A stretch of 54,362 nt of DNA from Caulobacteraceae bacterium (GCA_031291645.1 JARLIQ010000083.1:1-54362); one strand, 5' to 3'; shown: positions 1-8,756, counted from the first letter of the stretch. Notes: generated by a model not told the origin, from the letters alone. Made by a program: numbers and translations.

Positions 1-554
1 CCGGCAAGGTCCGCGCCCTGGTGGCCACCGACATCGCCGCCCGCGGCATCGACATCGACGCGGTGACCCACGTCGTGCAGTACGAACTGCCCAACGTGCC
101 GGAAAGCTACGTCCACCGGATCGGGCGCACCGCCCGGGCCGGGGCCGACGGTTCGGCCGTGGCCTTCTGCTCGGACGACGAACGCAACCTGCTGCGCGAC
201 ATCCAGAAGGTGACGCGGCAGACGATCCCGTCCTTCGACCGCCGCAACGACAAGCAGCTGGGCGCGGCCACCGCGGCCCTGCCCGATCCCGGCGGCAAGG
301 CCGAGCGTCCCGACACCCGCGGAGCCGGCGGCGGCGGCCGTGGAAACCATCAGCCGAAGCGCAACCGCAATCACGGCGGCGGCGGCAATAGCGGCCATCG
401 CCACGAGGGCGCTCCGGCGCGCGGCGCCGGTGGTCACGGGGGCAGCGGCGGTGGCGGCGGCGACAAGCCGGCCCAGCGTCCGGCCTTCAAGGGCCCGCAA
501 CGCGGCGGCGGACAGCAATCGTCCGGCCGCACAGGCGTCTGGTCGAACCGCTAA
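1..554 (+). CDS. DEAD-box ATP-dependent RNA helicase, C-terminal part (5' end outside window)
   Basis: The gene runs in from the left edge, and only about 183 codons are visible. They hold the end of the second RecA-like domain: motif V ([12 protein letters not shown]) and motif VI ([12 protein letters not shown]), which bind ATP and RNA in superfamily 2 helicases. After about residue 80 the protein becomes a low-complexity tail rich in Gly, Arg, His, Asn and Gln, typical of the RhlE/RhlB-like bacterial helicases that use such tails to bind RNA. The likely role is unwinding structured RNA in ribosome assembly or RNA decay in the cytoplasm. The stop is TAA at 552-554. The Q motif and motifs I-IV lie outside the window, so the exact subfamily cannot be set; RhlE-like is the best guess. 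Confidence 0.93.
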   Translation, partial: GKVRALVATDIAARGIDIDAVTHVVQYELPNVPESYVHRIGRTARAGADGSAVAFCSDDERNLLRDIQKVTRQTIPSFDRRNDKQLGAATAALPDPGGKAERPDTRGAGGGGRGNHQPKRNRNHGGGGNSGHRHEGAPARGAGGHGGSGGGGGDKPAQRPAFKGPQRGGGQQSSGRTGVWSNR

Positions 555-659
555 ACAAACGGTCAGCCGACGGATTCAACGCCCACTCGCGCAAGACACC
601 GCTCACACCCACGCTCGGTTGAGGCGTAGGCTGGTGCGGTTAATCGCGCGGGGGAGCGG

Positions 660-1547
660 TTGGACGGCACGGATCCGATCGAGGCCGACGAGGCGGACCC
701 GTTGTCAGACGGGGCCGTTTCGCGCGTGCGCGGACACCCGCGCTTCCGCGAGGCGGCCGAGGCCTTCGCCGCGGAGGCTCTCCGGGATTTCGAGCTTCAG
801 GACCAGGCCACACGCTGGCTGCTGAAGGACCTGGGCCGCGCCTCGCTCTATATGGCCTGCGCGATCCTCGACCTTCAGCCGCAGGGCCTGTCCGTTACGG
901 GCCTCTGCGCCGCCGCCGTGAGCAGTGGCGTCAGCAGCCGCGGCCGTGTGCTGGCCTTCGCCCACTACGCCCTCGACACCGGGCGCCTGACCCTGCCGCC
1001 GGGGCCCGATCCGTGGGTCCGCCGGCGCCTGACGCTGGCGCCGGTGTTCATGGAGCAAATGCGTCGCCGGATGCGCGGCAGCCTGGAAAGCACCGCCCTG
1101 GTGGCGCCGGAGGTCGAGGCCGCGTTGCCGAAGCTGAAGTCCGACGCCGTGGTCAGCCAGGCGGCGGCGGCGGTGGCCCTCTTGCTCAAGGCCCGGCCTG
1201 AGCTCAACCGAAATCCCGGCGGCCCGCTGCGGCAGATCTTCATCGCCCGCGACGGCGGCATGCGGGTGCTGCAGCACCTGATGCTGCGCCAGGACCCCGG
1301 GCGCGAGCGCCTGATGCAAACCGCCCACCTCAGCCGCGCTGAGCTTTCCCGGCGCTTCGGAGTGTCGCGAACCCACATCAACCGCCTCCTCGCCGCCGGG
1401 GAACAGGCCGGAGCCCTGACCGTGACCGCCTCCGAGCATGTGGTCTTCTCCCCCGCCTTTTCGGACGAGGTGGAGGCCTATTGCGCTGGCCAGTTCCAGG
1501 TCATGCGCGTGATCGCCCAGACCCTCGGCGGGCCGCCGGGGGCCTAG
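660..1547 (+). CDS. Putative winged-helix/HTH transcriptional regulator
   Basis: A 295-residue soluble protein with a TTG start at 660 behind a purine-rich GGGGAGCG site. I do not recognise a named family. The C-terminal third has a clear helix-turn-helix (LSRAELSRRFGVSRTHINRLL, about residues 222-242), followed by a short beta-rich wing ('GALTVTASEHVVFSP'). This suggests DNA binding of the Crp/MarR winged-helix type. The N-terminal 180 residues are helical and Ala/Arg-rich, with no visible cyclic-nucleotide or metal site. The gene stands alone between the helicase and the convergent S9 peptidase. Its TAG stop overlaps the peptidase's TAG within one palindromic CTAG (1544-1547), so no terminator fits between them. 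The regulated genes are unknown. Confidence 0.75.
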   Translation: MDGTDPIEADEADPLSDGAVSRVRGHPRFREAAEAFAAEALRDFELQDQATRWLLKDLGRASLYMACAILDLQPQGLSVTGLCAAAVSSGVSSRGRVLAFAHYALDTGRLTLPPGPDPWVRRRLTLAPVFMEQMRRRMRGSLESTALVAPEVEAALPKLKSDAVVSQAAAAVALLLKARPELNRNPGGPLRQIFIARDGGMRVLQHLMLRQDPGRERLMQTAHLSRAELSRRFGVSRTHINRLLAAGEQAGALTVTASEHVVFSPAFSDEVEAYCAGQFQVMRVIAQTLGGPPGA

Positions 1548-3466
1548 TTCGCCGGGTTGTGCTTTTCGACGAAGGCGACGACAGCCTTCAGCATAGCCAG
1601 GCGGGTGGCGCCGCTCGATAGCCAGTGATCCTCGCCGTTCATCAGCACGAAGTCGGCCGGCTTGCCGGCGGCGGCCAGCGCCTTCTGCATTGCGCGGCTC
1701 TGCTCGATCGGGACGACACTGTCATCCTCGCCGTGGACGAGAAGGATCGGCGCATCGGCCTTGGCGGCCGACTTCAGCGGCGAGATGGTGTCCAGATCCA
1801 ACGTCTGGGCCCCAGTCAGGCCGCGCCAGAAATCCCGGGCGCGGGTGTCGCGCGCGTCGCCCCGCTCCCGCGTCCAGATGAGCATCCGCCCCATGTCGCT
1901 CACCCCCGCGACAGAGGCGGCGCAGCGGTAGAGGCCGTGCTGCAAGGTGACACCGGCCAGCGCCGCATAGCCGCCGTAGCTTGCGCCGACGATGCAGGCG
2001 CGCTTGGGATCGACGATGCCGGCCTGGACGAGAGCGGCGAGGCCGTCGGAGATGTCGGTCTGCATCTTGCGGCCGTACTGGCCCTCGGCGGCGCGTCGGA
2101 ACGCCTCGCCGTAGCCGAGCGTGCCCCGATAGTTGGGTTGGAAGACCGCATAGCCTCGCGACGCCAGGGCCTGCGCCCACCAATCGAATCCCACCCGGTC
2201 GCCGACGACGATCGGCCCCCCGTGCGGCATCACCACGACCGGCAAATTCTTGGCCTCGCGCCCCTGCGGCAAGGTCAGCACGCCCTCCATGCTGAGACCG
2301 TCAGCGGCCCTATAGGCGAACATCTGGGTCGGACCGACCTCAGCGGGCGGGACGCCCGGATGCACCTCCCCGATCGGGACCGCGCTGCGTTCGACCGCGT
2401 CAACCAGCCAGTAGCGCCCCGCATCCTGCGGCCCTTCGGTTCGGAAGATCATCTGCGCGAAGTCGTGGGAGAAGGCCTCCAGGTGAGCCTCCTCGCCGGC
2501 GAAGGCGGCGCGAGCGCCGTCGATACGCCTTTGCAAGATGGGGTCGAGGAGCTTCTGACCGGAGAGACTGTTCAGACCGACCAGCATATGGGTTTCGCGG
2601 TCGACCAGGACGCCGGCGGCGTTGTCGCCTGCGATCAGCACCGTGCCCTCGCCGCCGCCTCCGAGGTAGATTTCGCGACCCTGGACGGAGTCTTCGGTGC
2701 GTTCGGCCACGACCACGGTTCCCGGGGTCCGGCCGGGACCGAGCAGGTGGAGAGCGTCCTCCCCGGTTCGCTGGAGCACAGGGCGCTCCATCCCCGCGCC
2801 AGGATAGATCGTGTACTGCCGCCGGCCCGGGTCGTAGACCGAGTTGGCCAGCACCTCGCCGTTGGCGCCGATCAGCCAGTCGCGGATGCGCTGAGCCGAC
2901 GTAGCGACCTTTTCGGCGCGGCCGGTGTCGAGGTCGATCCGATATAGATCCGGATAGATCACGCCGGCGTCCGCATGGGGCGCCACCGCCTCCCAGGTGA
3001 CGCCCCCCACATAGGCGTACCATTTGCCGCCGACCTGGCGCGCGCCGTGGAAGCCCAGGACCGCATCCACAAACTGGTTGGACTTGCCGAAGATCATATA
3101 GCTGGCGCGGGTCTTCAGATTGTAGTCGATGACCCCTTCCATTTCCGTAGTCTGCAGACCGATCACCGGGCGCGAAACCGTGGCCGTCTCGGTGATCAGC
3201 ACATGGTCTTCGCCGGCGAAGGTGACGCTCCGGATCTTCGCCGCGCCGAAGGCTAGGCCGCCCAGGACTTCGCCATCGGCCTTCTGGATGACGACCTTGT
3301 GGCCGTCCTTGTCGGCCATGATCACTGCGAAGCGTGCGCCGGATGGCGAGAGCGCCACATCCTCGATCGCTGGCAGTCGCCCGTAGGCGTCAAGCGGCGG
3401 CGGCGCGGCGCGCGCGACGGCCGCCGCCGCCGCCAGGGCGGCGATAGCCAACAACAAAACACGCAA
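1544..3466 (-). CDS. Secreted S9-family prolyl oligopeptidase / dipeptidyl aminopeptidase-like serine peptidase
   Basis: 640 residues with a TTG start (complement of 3464-3466) behind a GGGGGG tract. It opens with a signal peptide (RVLLLAIAALAAAAAVARA), so it is exported to the periplasm. The middle is a WD40-like beta-propeller, and the C-terminal ~250 residues are an alpha/beta hydrolase. The triad can be read directly: Ser496 in GASYGGYAA, Asp582 in HGEDDSVVP and His614 in NGEDHWLS, the S9C/acylaminoacyl-peptidase pattern. The likely job is cleaving short, often proline-containing peptides for amino-acid scavenging. It is transcribed away from the PQQ dehydrogenase side and ends tail-to-tail with the regulator at 660. 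Family certain, substrate unknown. Confidence 0.93.
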   Translation of the reverse strand: MRVLLLAIAALAAAAAVARAAPPPLDAYGRLPAIEDVALSPSGARFAVIMADKDGHKVVIQKADGEVLGGLAFGAAKIRSVTFAGEDHVLITETATVSRPVIGLQTTEMEGVIDYNLKTRASYMIFGKSNQFVDAVLGFHGARQVGGKWYAYVGGVTWEAVAPHADAGVIYPDLYRIDLDTGRAEKVATSAQRIRDWLIGANGEVLANSVYDPGRRQYTIYPGAGMERPVLQRTGEDALHLLGPGRTPGTVVVAERTEDSVQGREIYLGGGGEGTVLIAGDNAAGVLVDRETHMLVGLNSLSGQKLLDPILQRRIDGARAAFAGEEAHLEAFSHDFAQMIFRTEGPQDAGRYWLVDAVERSAVPIGEVHPGVPPAEVGPTQMFAYRAADGLSMEGVLTLPQGREAKNLPVVVMPHGGPIVVGDRVGFDWWAQALASRGYAVFQPNYRGTLGYGEAFRRAAEGQYGRKMQTDISDGLAALVQAGIVDPKRACIVGASYGGYAALAGVTLQHGLYRCAASVAGVSDMGRMLIWTRERGDARDTRARDFWRGLTGAQTLDLDTISPLKSAAKADAPILLVHGEDDSVVPIEQSRAMQKALAAAGKPADFVLMNGEDHWLSSGATRLAMLKAVVAFVEKHNPAN

Positions 3467-3521
3467 GACGGAACCCCCCGGTGCGACTTGAAGCCGACAG
3501 ACTAGCCCCAGATCTCCGGAT

Positions 3522-3538
3522 CACTCAACCACTGAGTG
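3522..3538. repeat. Short inverted repeat between the PQQ dehydrogenase and the S9 peptidase
   Basis: The sequence CACTCA-ACCAC-TGAGTG is a perfect 6-bp dyad with a 5-base loop. It lies just after the dehydrogenase stop (3554, minus strand) and about 55 bases upstream of the peptidase start. There is no T-tract, so it is either a weak terminator or an operator for the peptidase. Confidence 0.4.
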
Positions 3539-3553
3539 CAAAATGCCTCGCGG

Positions 3554-5413
3554 CTATCGTCCGTCCACGGAGAACGCCATCAGCAGGTTGCGGCCGCCGG
3601 GGCCCATCATCACGCCCGGATAGCCGGAATGCTGGAACAGCATGCCGCCGACGATCACCGGGCCGGTGGCGTCGAGTGCGCCGCCCTTGGCCCCCTTGAC
3701 GCCGTTGACGGTGTCGTAGGTCCCCGCCGCGGTGTCGAAGTCCCACACGATCGCCCCGGTCTTGACGTCATAGGCCCGCAGGTGGCCGTCGATGGCGCCG
3801 GAGAAGGCCACACCCGGGATGGCGGTCACCGGGGCCGACTGGGCTGTCACGCACCGCTGGCCCGTGGGGCACGGAAGCACCGGCGTCGGCGTCTTCCAGA
3901 CCACCGCTCCGGTCGCCAGGTTCACGGCGTTGATCCCAGGGCTCCCGGCCCGTCCCCCGTCCGCGATGGCCACGTAGGCGTTGGTCCGATCGGACGCCAT
4001 GCCCCACTCGACGCCGCCGGCGGCGCCGCCGCGTCCCAGCTTCACCTGCCAAAGCGTCTTGCCGCCGGCGTCCGGATCGAGGCCGTAGACCATGGCCGAC
4101 TTCTGGCCGGCGATCAGGATGTCGTGCCCGTTGGCCAGCGTGCGCAACATGACCGACGAGCCGAAATCCACGTCCGGCCCGAGGGGCGTCGGACAATTCG
4201 CGGGGGCCTTGCCGGGCGGACAGCCGACCATGAAGTTATCCTTGGCGGTCAGCTGATTACGCCACTTCACCTGGCCGGTCTTGAGATCGAAGGCGATGAT
4301 CGCGTCGGCGCCTTCGGTGTCGACGTCGGTGTAGCTGTCGCCGGTGGCCGCATAGAGCAGGCCGCGCTTGGGATCGATCGTGGGCGAGGACCAGATGGCC
4401 CCGCCGGCCGGTCCCGTCAGCGACTTGCCCTGCGAGACCCGGTACGCCTTGGGCTCCTGGTCCACAGAGTGGGTCTTCCAGATCACCTTGCCGCTCTCCG
4501 CGGCGAGGGCGACCACGCTGCCGCGGAAGCTGCAGCAGACGTAGTCCGGATCGTTGGTGGCGATCTCTTCGCTGGAGGAGACCGGCACGTAGAGCACACC
4601 GTCATGGAGTTTCGAGGCGCCGGTGAGCATCGAGCGCGGGTGCTGTTCCAGCTTGGTCGCCCAAATCAGCTTGCCGGTCATGGCGTCGAGCGCGAACTCG
4701 GTCGACCGGTCGTCGCCCATGAACACTGCATAGCCGCTGGGTGAGGCCGCCAGCCGCGTCACCACCGGCGCGGTGCGCACCCCGCCCTTGCCGTCATAGC
4801 GCCAGTAGGCGCAGCCGCTCTTCGCGTTCAGCGAATAGACCTTGCCGCCGTTGCTGCCGAGGAACAGCCGGTCGCCCACGGCGGTCACCTGGCTGTTCTT
4901 CGAGCCGACATAGGCGAAGGTCCACTTGACCTTGAGCTTCGGTACGTCCGCCGCCCGCAGCCCGGGCTTGGCCTGATAGCGGGTGTTGGCCGCATCCGGG
5001 CTCCAGCCGTTCCAGGCGCCGACGACATCCAGGCGGATCGGGTCGGCCTTAGGGCAGAGGTTCGGCTCGGGCCCCTCGGCCACCTTCGGCAACGGCGCCT
5101 TGCCGGTCAGATAGATCGCCACGGCCTCGATGTCGGCGTCGCTGAGACCGGCCGCCATGGGCCGCATCACGCCTCGGGTCAGCGCGTCGATCACCGGGTC
5201 TGGGCCTATGGCGCTCAGCACGTCCTTGCGCGGCGCGCGGTCGGATCCGCCGTCGTGGCAGGACGCACAGCGGCTTGTGTAGAGCTCGTAACCGTGGGTC
5301 CGGTCCCCGAGCAGCATCTTGGCGGCCGGCACGTCGTCGGCGAGCGCGAACCGGGCGCCCAGCACCATCACTCCCGCCGCCGCCATGGCGACCACGCCAA
5401 TCCAGGACCTCAC
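3554..5413 (-). CDS. PQQ-dependent quinohaemoprotein alcohol dehydrogenase (polyvinyl-alcohol dehydrogenase-like)
   Basis: I place the start at GTG 5413, seven bases after GGGAGG; this leaves a clean signal peptide (WIGVVAMAAAGVMVLGARFALA) and a 619-residue protein. A longer frame to 5515 has no signal peptide at its N-terminus. Domain order: export signal; a class-I cytochrome c domain with haem motif CASCH (Cys49, Cys52, His53) and a Met ligand around residues 83-86; then an eight-bladed PQQ beta-propeller with repeated blade motifs of the type 'GKVYSLNAKSG', 'GSVVALAAESGKVIW' and 'FDLKTGQVKW'. A haem domain in front of the propeller is the arrangement of polyvinyl-alcohol dehydrogenases. 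It should oxidise secondary alcohols in the periplasm and pass electrons through the haem to the respiratory chain. No PVA hydrolase or PQQ synthesis gene is nearby, so the real substrate is open. Confidence 0.88.
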   Translation of the reverse strand: MRSWIGVVAMAAAGVMVLGARFALADDVPAAKMLLGDRTHGYELYTSRCASCHDGGSDRAPRKDVLSAIGPDPVIDALTRGVMRPMAAGLSDADIEAVAIYLTGKAPLPKVAEGPEPNLCPKADPIRLDVVGAWNGWSPDAANTRYQAKPGLRAADVPKLKVKWTFAYVGSKNSQVTAVGDRLFLGSNGGKVYSLNAKSGCAYWRYDGKGGVRTAPVVTRLAASPSGYAVFMGDDRSTEFALDAMTGKLIWATKLEQHPRSMLTGASKLHDGVLYVPVSSSEEIATNDPDYVCCSFRGSVVALAAESGKVIWKTHSVDQEPKAYRVSQGKSLTGPAGGAIWSSPTIDPKRGLLYAATGDSYTDVDTEGADAIIAFDLKTGQVKWRNQLTAKDNFMVGCPPGKAPANCPTPLGPDVDFGSSVMLRTLANGHDILIAGQKSAMVYGLDPDAGGKTLWQVKLGRGGAAGGVEWGMASDRTNAYVAIADGGRAGSPGINAVNLATGAVVWKTPTPVLPCPTGQRCVTAQSAPVTAIPGVAFSGAIDGHLRAYDVKTGAIVWDFDTAAGTYDTVNGVKGAKGGALDATGPVIVGGMLFQHSGYPGVMMGPGGRNLLMAFSVDGR

Positions 5414-5790
5414 GAGCGCCTCCCGACATCTTCTTGTTGCAACCTGTATCTGGGCCGGCCCCGGTCCGGTCAAGGTTGCGCCGCCACCCGGGTCGTCGCC
5501 GTCGGTCGAACGCAATAGCTAGGTTGGCCTTTGGCGAACGCCATTTGCGCACTGACGGCGCGCCTACGCCCCGCCTCCGCACGCCCCGAATTGATCATTG
5601 CTCGAATATTTCATCACGAAACACTCTCGTCAGAATATGGCGAGATTACATCAACAAGCTTTGCAGTAACCAGCACCGACGCTCGTTACATGAGAGAGTC
5701 AATCTCATAAATTTTCCTGATTTTGATTCAATTATGCGTTTCAAATATTTCGTTCGTGACAGGCTCATCAGCCTTATCCGGAGAAACACC
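5414..5790. other. Divergent intergenic region with an AT-rich half
   Basis: These 377 bases separate the PQQ dehydrogenase (minus) from the small secreted protein (plus). The left third is ordinary GC-rich sequence. From about 5590 to 5770 the base composition turns clearly AT-rich, unlike anything else in the window, with runs such as AATATTTC and AATTTTCC. No convincing gene, tRNA or terminator is seen. It presumably carries both promoters; one dyad is listed separately. Confidence 0.6.
5690..5708. promoter_or_regulatory. Dyad ATGAGA-N7-TCTCAT, possible operator
   Basis: A perfect 6-bp inverted repeat with a 7-base spacer (ATGAGA / TCTCAT) sits 82 bases upstream of the small secreted protein's ATG, inside the AT-rich stretch. 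The spacing suits a dimeric regulator site. It is unassigned; it could also be chance in AT-rich DNA. Confidence 0.3.
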
Positions 5791-6078
5791 ATGCGAATTG
5801 TGTTCCAACTTCTCACCGTAGCCGCCCTGACAATCGGCCTTTCCACGTCAGCGATGGCTCAGAAGCTCGACGCGAACGGGCGGTGCCATGACGCGGCCGG
5901 CAAGTTCGCGAAGGCCGAGGTCTGCGGGGCTGCGAAAGCCGCGCCGGCGAAGGCCGCGCCTGCGAAGGCGGTTGCGGCGGCGGCTCCTGCGGCCACGGCC
6001 CCCGCCAAGGCGGCGCGATGCAAGACCGCCAAGGGCAAGTTCGCCAAGTGCGGAACGCCGGGCGCGCTGCCCGCCTAG
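5791..6078 (+). CDS. Small secreted Ala/Lys-rich protein with twin Cys motifs
   Basis: 95 residues, ATG at 5791 behind CCGGAGAAACACC. A signal peptide (RIVFQLLTVAALTIGLSTSAMA, cut before QKLDANG) sends it to the periplasm. The mature part has two related modules, 'GRCHDAAGKFAKAEVCG' near its start and 'ARCKTAKGKFAKCGTPG' at its end. They are joined by a flexible linker of repeated APAKAA units. Each module has two Cys and a shared GKFAK core, so two disulphides or a Cys/His metal site are possible. Similar short proteins are, as I recall, annotated as hypothetical in Caulobacterales and sphingomonads; I know of no function. It is transcribed alone. Confidence 0.8.
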   Translation: MRIVFQLLTVAALTIGLSTSAMAQKLDANGRCHDAAGKFAKAEVCGAAKAAPAKAAPAKAVAAAAPAATAPAKAARCKTAKGKFAKCGTPGALPA

Positions 6079-6172
6079 CCCCTACCACTCAAGTCGGGTC
6101 AGTTTGAGCGGACAAGAAGGGCGCTCAAAGCGAAGCGATACCCCTCGGTTCGGGCCGGTTGTGACCGTAAGG

Positions 6173-6191
6173 CCGCAGCCGGCCCCTGCGG
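6173..6191. terminator. Hairpin between convergent small secreted protein and argJ
   Basis: CCGCAG-CCGGCCC-CTGCGG forms a 6-bp GC stem 16 bases beyond the argJ stop and 95 bases beyond the small protein's stop. No T-run follows on either strand, so it may be only a weak or factor-dependent terminator. Confidence 0.3.
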
Positions 6192-6206
6192 AGCCCCTCG
6201 TCGCTG

Positions 6207-7646
6207 TTAGCTGCGGTAGTCGCCGTTGATCTCGACGTAGCGCTTGGTGAGGTCGCAGGTCCACATGCTGGCGGAGCCGCGGCCCATGCCCACGTCGACG
6301 CTGACCTCAAGCTCCTTCTTCTTCATATAGGCGCTCATCTTGGCTTCGTCGTAGGTGGGCGAGACCAGGCCGTCCTGGGCGGCGACCAGGGGGCCGAACT
6401 TCACACTGATGGAGTCGCGGTCCACCGGCTCGTCGGCGCGGCCGACCGCCATCACGATGCGACCCCAGTTGGCGTCCTCGCCGGCGAAGGCCGTCTTGAC
6501 CAGCGGGCTCTCGCAGATGGTCCGGGCGATCTTGCGGGCCGAAGCGTGGCTCTCGGCGCCGGTGACGCTGACCTTGATAAACTTGGTGGCGCCCTCGCCG
6601 TCGCGGACCAGCTGCTGGGCGAGGTTCATCAGCACCTTTTCGAGCTTTTCGCGGAAGTCGGCCAAGCGGCGATCACCGGCCCGGCTGATCTTCGGCGCGC
6701 CCGACTTGCCGGTGGCGAACAGGAGGAGCGTGTCGTTGGTCGATCGGTCACCGTCCACCGTGACGGCGTTGAACGTGGTGCGCGTGTAGAGGCTGACCAG
6801 GTTCTGCAGCGCCGCGGGCGAGATCGCCGCGTCGGTGACCACGAAGGCCAGCATGGTGGCCATGTCCGGCGCGATCATGCCGGAACCCTTGCAGATGCCG
6901 CTGATCCTGACCTTCACCCCGTCGATGGTGGCGACCGCGTGGGCGCCCTTCGGGAAGGTGTCGGTGGTCATGATCGCGCGGGCGGCGTTGGCCCAGCCGT
7001 CCTCCGCCAGCCGCTGCTCGATATCCGGCAGCTTGTGGACGATCTTGGCGTCGTCCAGCAGCACCCCGATCACCCCGGTTGAGGCCACCATCACGTCGCG
7101 CTGGCGGCAGTCGAAGCGCTTGCCGGCAGCCGAGCAGACGCGGCGCACGGCGTCGGCCCCGGGGCGCCCGGTGAAGGAATTGGCGCAGCCGGCGTTGACC
7201 ACCAGGGCCCGCACCCCCTCGCCCTTGGTCATCTCCAGGTGGCGCTTGCACCAGTCCACCGGCGCGGAGCCGACGCCGTGCCGGGTGAACACCCCGGCGC
7301 AGCTCGCCCCGTCGGGGAAGCTCATCACCAGCAGGTCATCTCGCTCGTGCTTGTAGAAGCCGGCCCGAGCGCTGGCCATCTGGACGCCCTTGATCGGCGG
7401 CATCCGGGGGAACGGCACAGCCAGCGGCGAGACCGGCATGGCGGACTTGTCGACCTTGGCGGGCCTGGCCCGCTTCGCAGCGGCGGGCGCCGCATCGGCG
7501 CCGCGCTTGAGACCCGCGCGCTTGATGGCGCTGGCCAGAGGGTCCAGGGCGCGCTCCAGGGTGTGGCCAACCGCCTCGACGGGGCGGCTCGCGGCCTCCA
7601 GGGCCTTGGCGGCAGGGTTGGAGGGCTTGCTCGGCTTGCGGGTCAT
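6207..7646 (-). CDS. argJ: Bifunctional glutamate N-acetyltransferase / ornithine acetyltransferase ArgJ
   Basis: ArgJ moves the acetyl group from N-acetylornithine to glutamate, closing the cyclic arginine pathway; it can also acetylate glutamate from acetyl-CoA. The 479-residue sequence carries the family signatures, including KGSGMIAPDMATMLAF. There the chain self-cleaves between Ala263 and Thr264, and Thr264 becomes the nucleophile. NAVTVDGDRSTNDT is also present. The start ATG overlaps the parvulin stop as ATGA and has GGGAG seven bases upstream, so it is well fixed. That makes the first ~70 residues, an Ala/Lys/Arg-rich stretch before the usual 'SPLAVPFP' beginning, a genuine extension (most ArgJ are about 400-410 residues). 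It is the second gene of a two-gene operon with the isomerase. A cytoplasmic enzyme. Confidence 0.96.
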   Translation of the reverse strand: MTRKPSKPSNPAAKALEAASRPVEAVGHTLERALDPLASAIKRAGLKRGADAAPAAAKRARPAKVDKSAMPVSPLAVPFPRMPPIKGVQMASARAGFYKHERDDLLVMSFPDGASCAGVFTRHGVGSAPVDWCKRHLEMTKGEGVRALVVNAGCANSFTGRPGADAVRRVCSAAGKRFDCRQRDVMVASTGVIGVLLDDAKIVHKLPDIEQRLAEDGWANAARAIMTTDTFPKGAHAVATIDGVKVRISGICKGSGMIAPDMATMLAFVVTDAAISPAALQNLVSLYTRTTFNAVTVDGDRSTNDTLLLFATGKSGAPKISRAGDRRLADFREKLEKVLMNLAQQLVRDGEGATKFIKVSVTGAESHASARKIARTICESPLVKTAFAGEDANWGRIVMAVGRADEPVDRDSISVKFGPLVAAQDGLVSPTYDEAKMSAYMKKKELEVSVDVGMGRGSASMWTCDLTKRYVEINGDYRS

Positions 7647-8605
7647 TTCGAAGCTCCCTTGGCCGGCGGCGGCGCGGCGGGCGGAACGAGGGCGGGCGAG
7701 ATCGCGGACTTGGGCGCGTCGGCTGGCGGGACCGCCTGGTTTGGCGTGTCGGTCTTGACCAGCACCTCGACCTTGGCGCGACCGCGCAGCTTCTCCAGCA
7801 GGTCACGGATCTGGTCATAGGTCAGAAAGCGCACGATCTGCGGCCGTGCGGCCTCAATGGTGATCGGCTGCTCCATCCGCCGGTCCTCCACCTTCACCAG
7901 CGCGAACCCGCCCTCGATCGCGAACGGGCCCACGACCTGCCCAGGCTTGGCGTTCTTCAGCGCCGCGTCATAGGCCTCGGGCATCACGTCGATGGTGAAA
8001 TAGCCGAGATCGCCACCGTTGAACCGGGTCGCCGTGTCGATGGACTTTTCCATGGCCAGGCGCTCGAACGAAGCGCCGGCCGCCAGCAGCTTGCGGAGCG
8101 CCTCGGCCTCTGCCGCGGTCGTCGTTACGATCTGGCGGGCGTGGATCTCTTCCGAGCGTTTCGAGAGCTTGAGCTGTTCCTGGTAGAGGCCGCGCACGGC
8201 GTTGTCGTTCACCGCGTCGGCGACCACGCTCTCGACAAGCATGTCCCCCAGCACCCGGTCGCGGGCGGCGGCGACGCGACGCTGGGCCACCGGCTCCTTG
8301 TCGAGCTTGCGCCGAACAGCCTCGCCAGCCAGCAGGCGCTGGTCCACCACTTCGTCCAGCACCCGCCGGAAGAGATCGGAGGTGAGGTCTAGAGGCTCAC
8401 CTTCGCCGATCAGGCCCTGGGCGACGGCCTCGCGCTTGACGTCGGAGGACCAGACGGTCTGGCCGTCGACCTTGGCCACGGCCTGGTCGCCGCGCTCCGG
8501 CGCGTGCTCGGCGCCGCCGCCCTTGCCGCAGGCGGCCAGGCCCAGCGCCACGGCCAGCGCCAACCCTGCCCAGGCGACGGTGCGGAAGGCCCGTTTCGCG
8601 GCCAT
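7643..8605 (-). CDS. Parvulin-type peptidyl-prolyl cis-trans isomerase lipoprotein
   Basis: I choose ATG 8605 (GAGAGGGATCGC ahead) rather than the longer frame to 8641, because it puts the export signal at the N-terminus: 320 residues with lipobox LAAC and Cys26, so an acylated, membrane-tethered periplasmic foldase. An N-terminal SurA/PrsA-like helical region (about 35-150) is followed by the PpiC/rotamase domain (about 155-250): EIHARQIVTTT, GGDLGYFTIDVMPEAYDAAL, GPFAIEGGFALVKVED. A Pro/Ala-rich tail ends the protein. It helps fold exported or outer-membrane proteins. It overlaps argJ by four bases. Lying near secA, though on the other strand, it fits a secretion neighbourhood. Confidence 0.9.
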   Translation of the reverse strand: MAAKRAFRTVAWAGLALAVALGLAACGKGGGAEHAPERGDQAVAKVDGQTVWSSDVKREAVAQGLIGEGEPLDLTSDLFRRVLDEVVDQRLLAGEAVRRKLDKEPVAQRRVAAARDRVLGDMLVESVVADAVNDNAVRGLYQEQLKLSKRSEEIHARQIVTTTAAEAEALRKLLAAGASFERLAMEKSIDTATRFNGGDLGYFTIDVMPEAYDAALKNAKPGQVVGPFAIEGGFALVKVEDRRMEQPITIEAARPQIVRFLTYDQIRDLLEKLRGRAKVEVLVKTDTPNQAVPPADAPKSAISPALVPPAAPPPAKGASK

Positions 8606-8756
8606 GCGATCCCTCTCAAAACGGACGCCTCGACGCCCCAAGGACGCCGCCCGTCCCTAGCCATTTACATCCCGGGATGCAAAGGTTGCGCCCGACCCCG
8701 CAAGCCTCGGAAACCACGTGGCGCGGTAAGACCAATATTTGGGAGGTTCATTTAAA

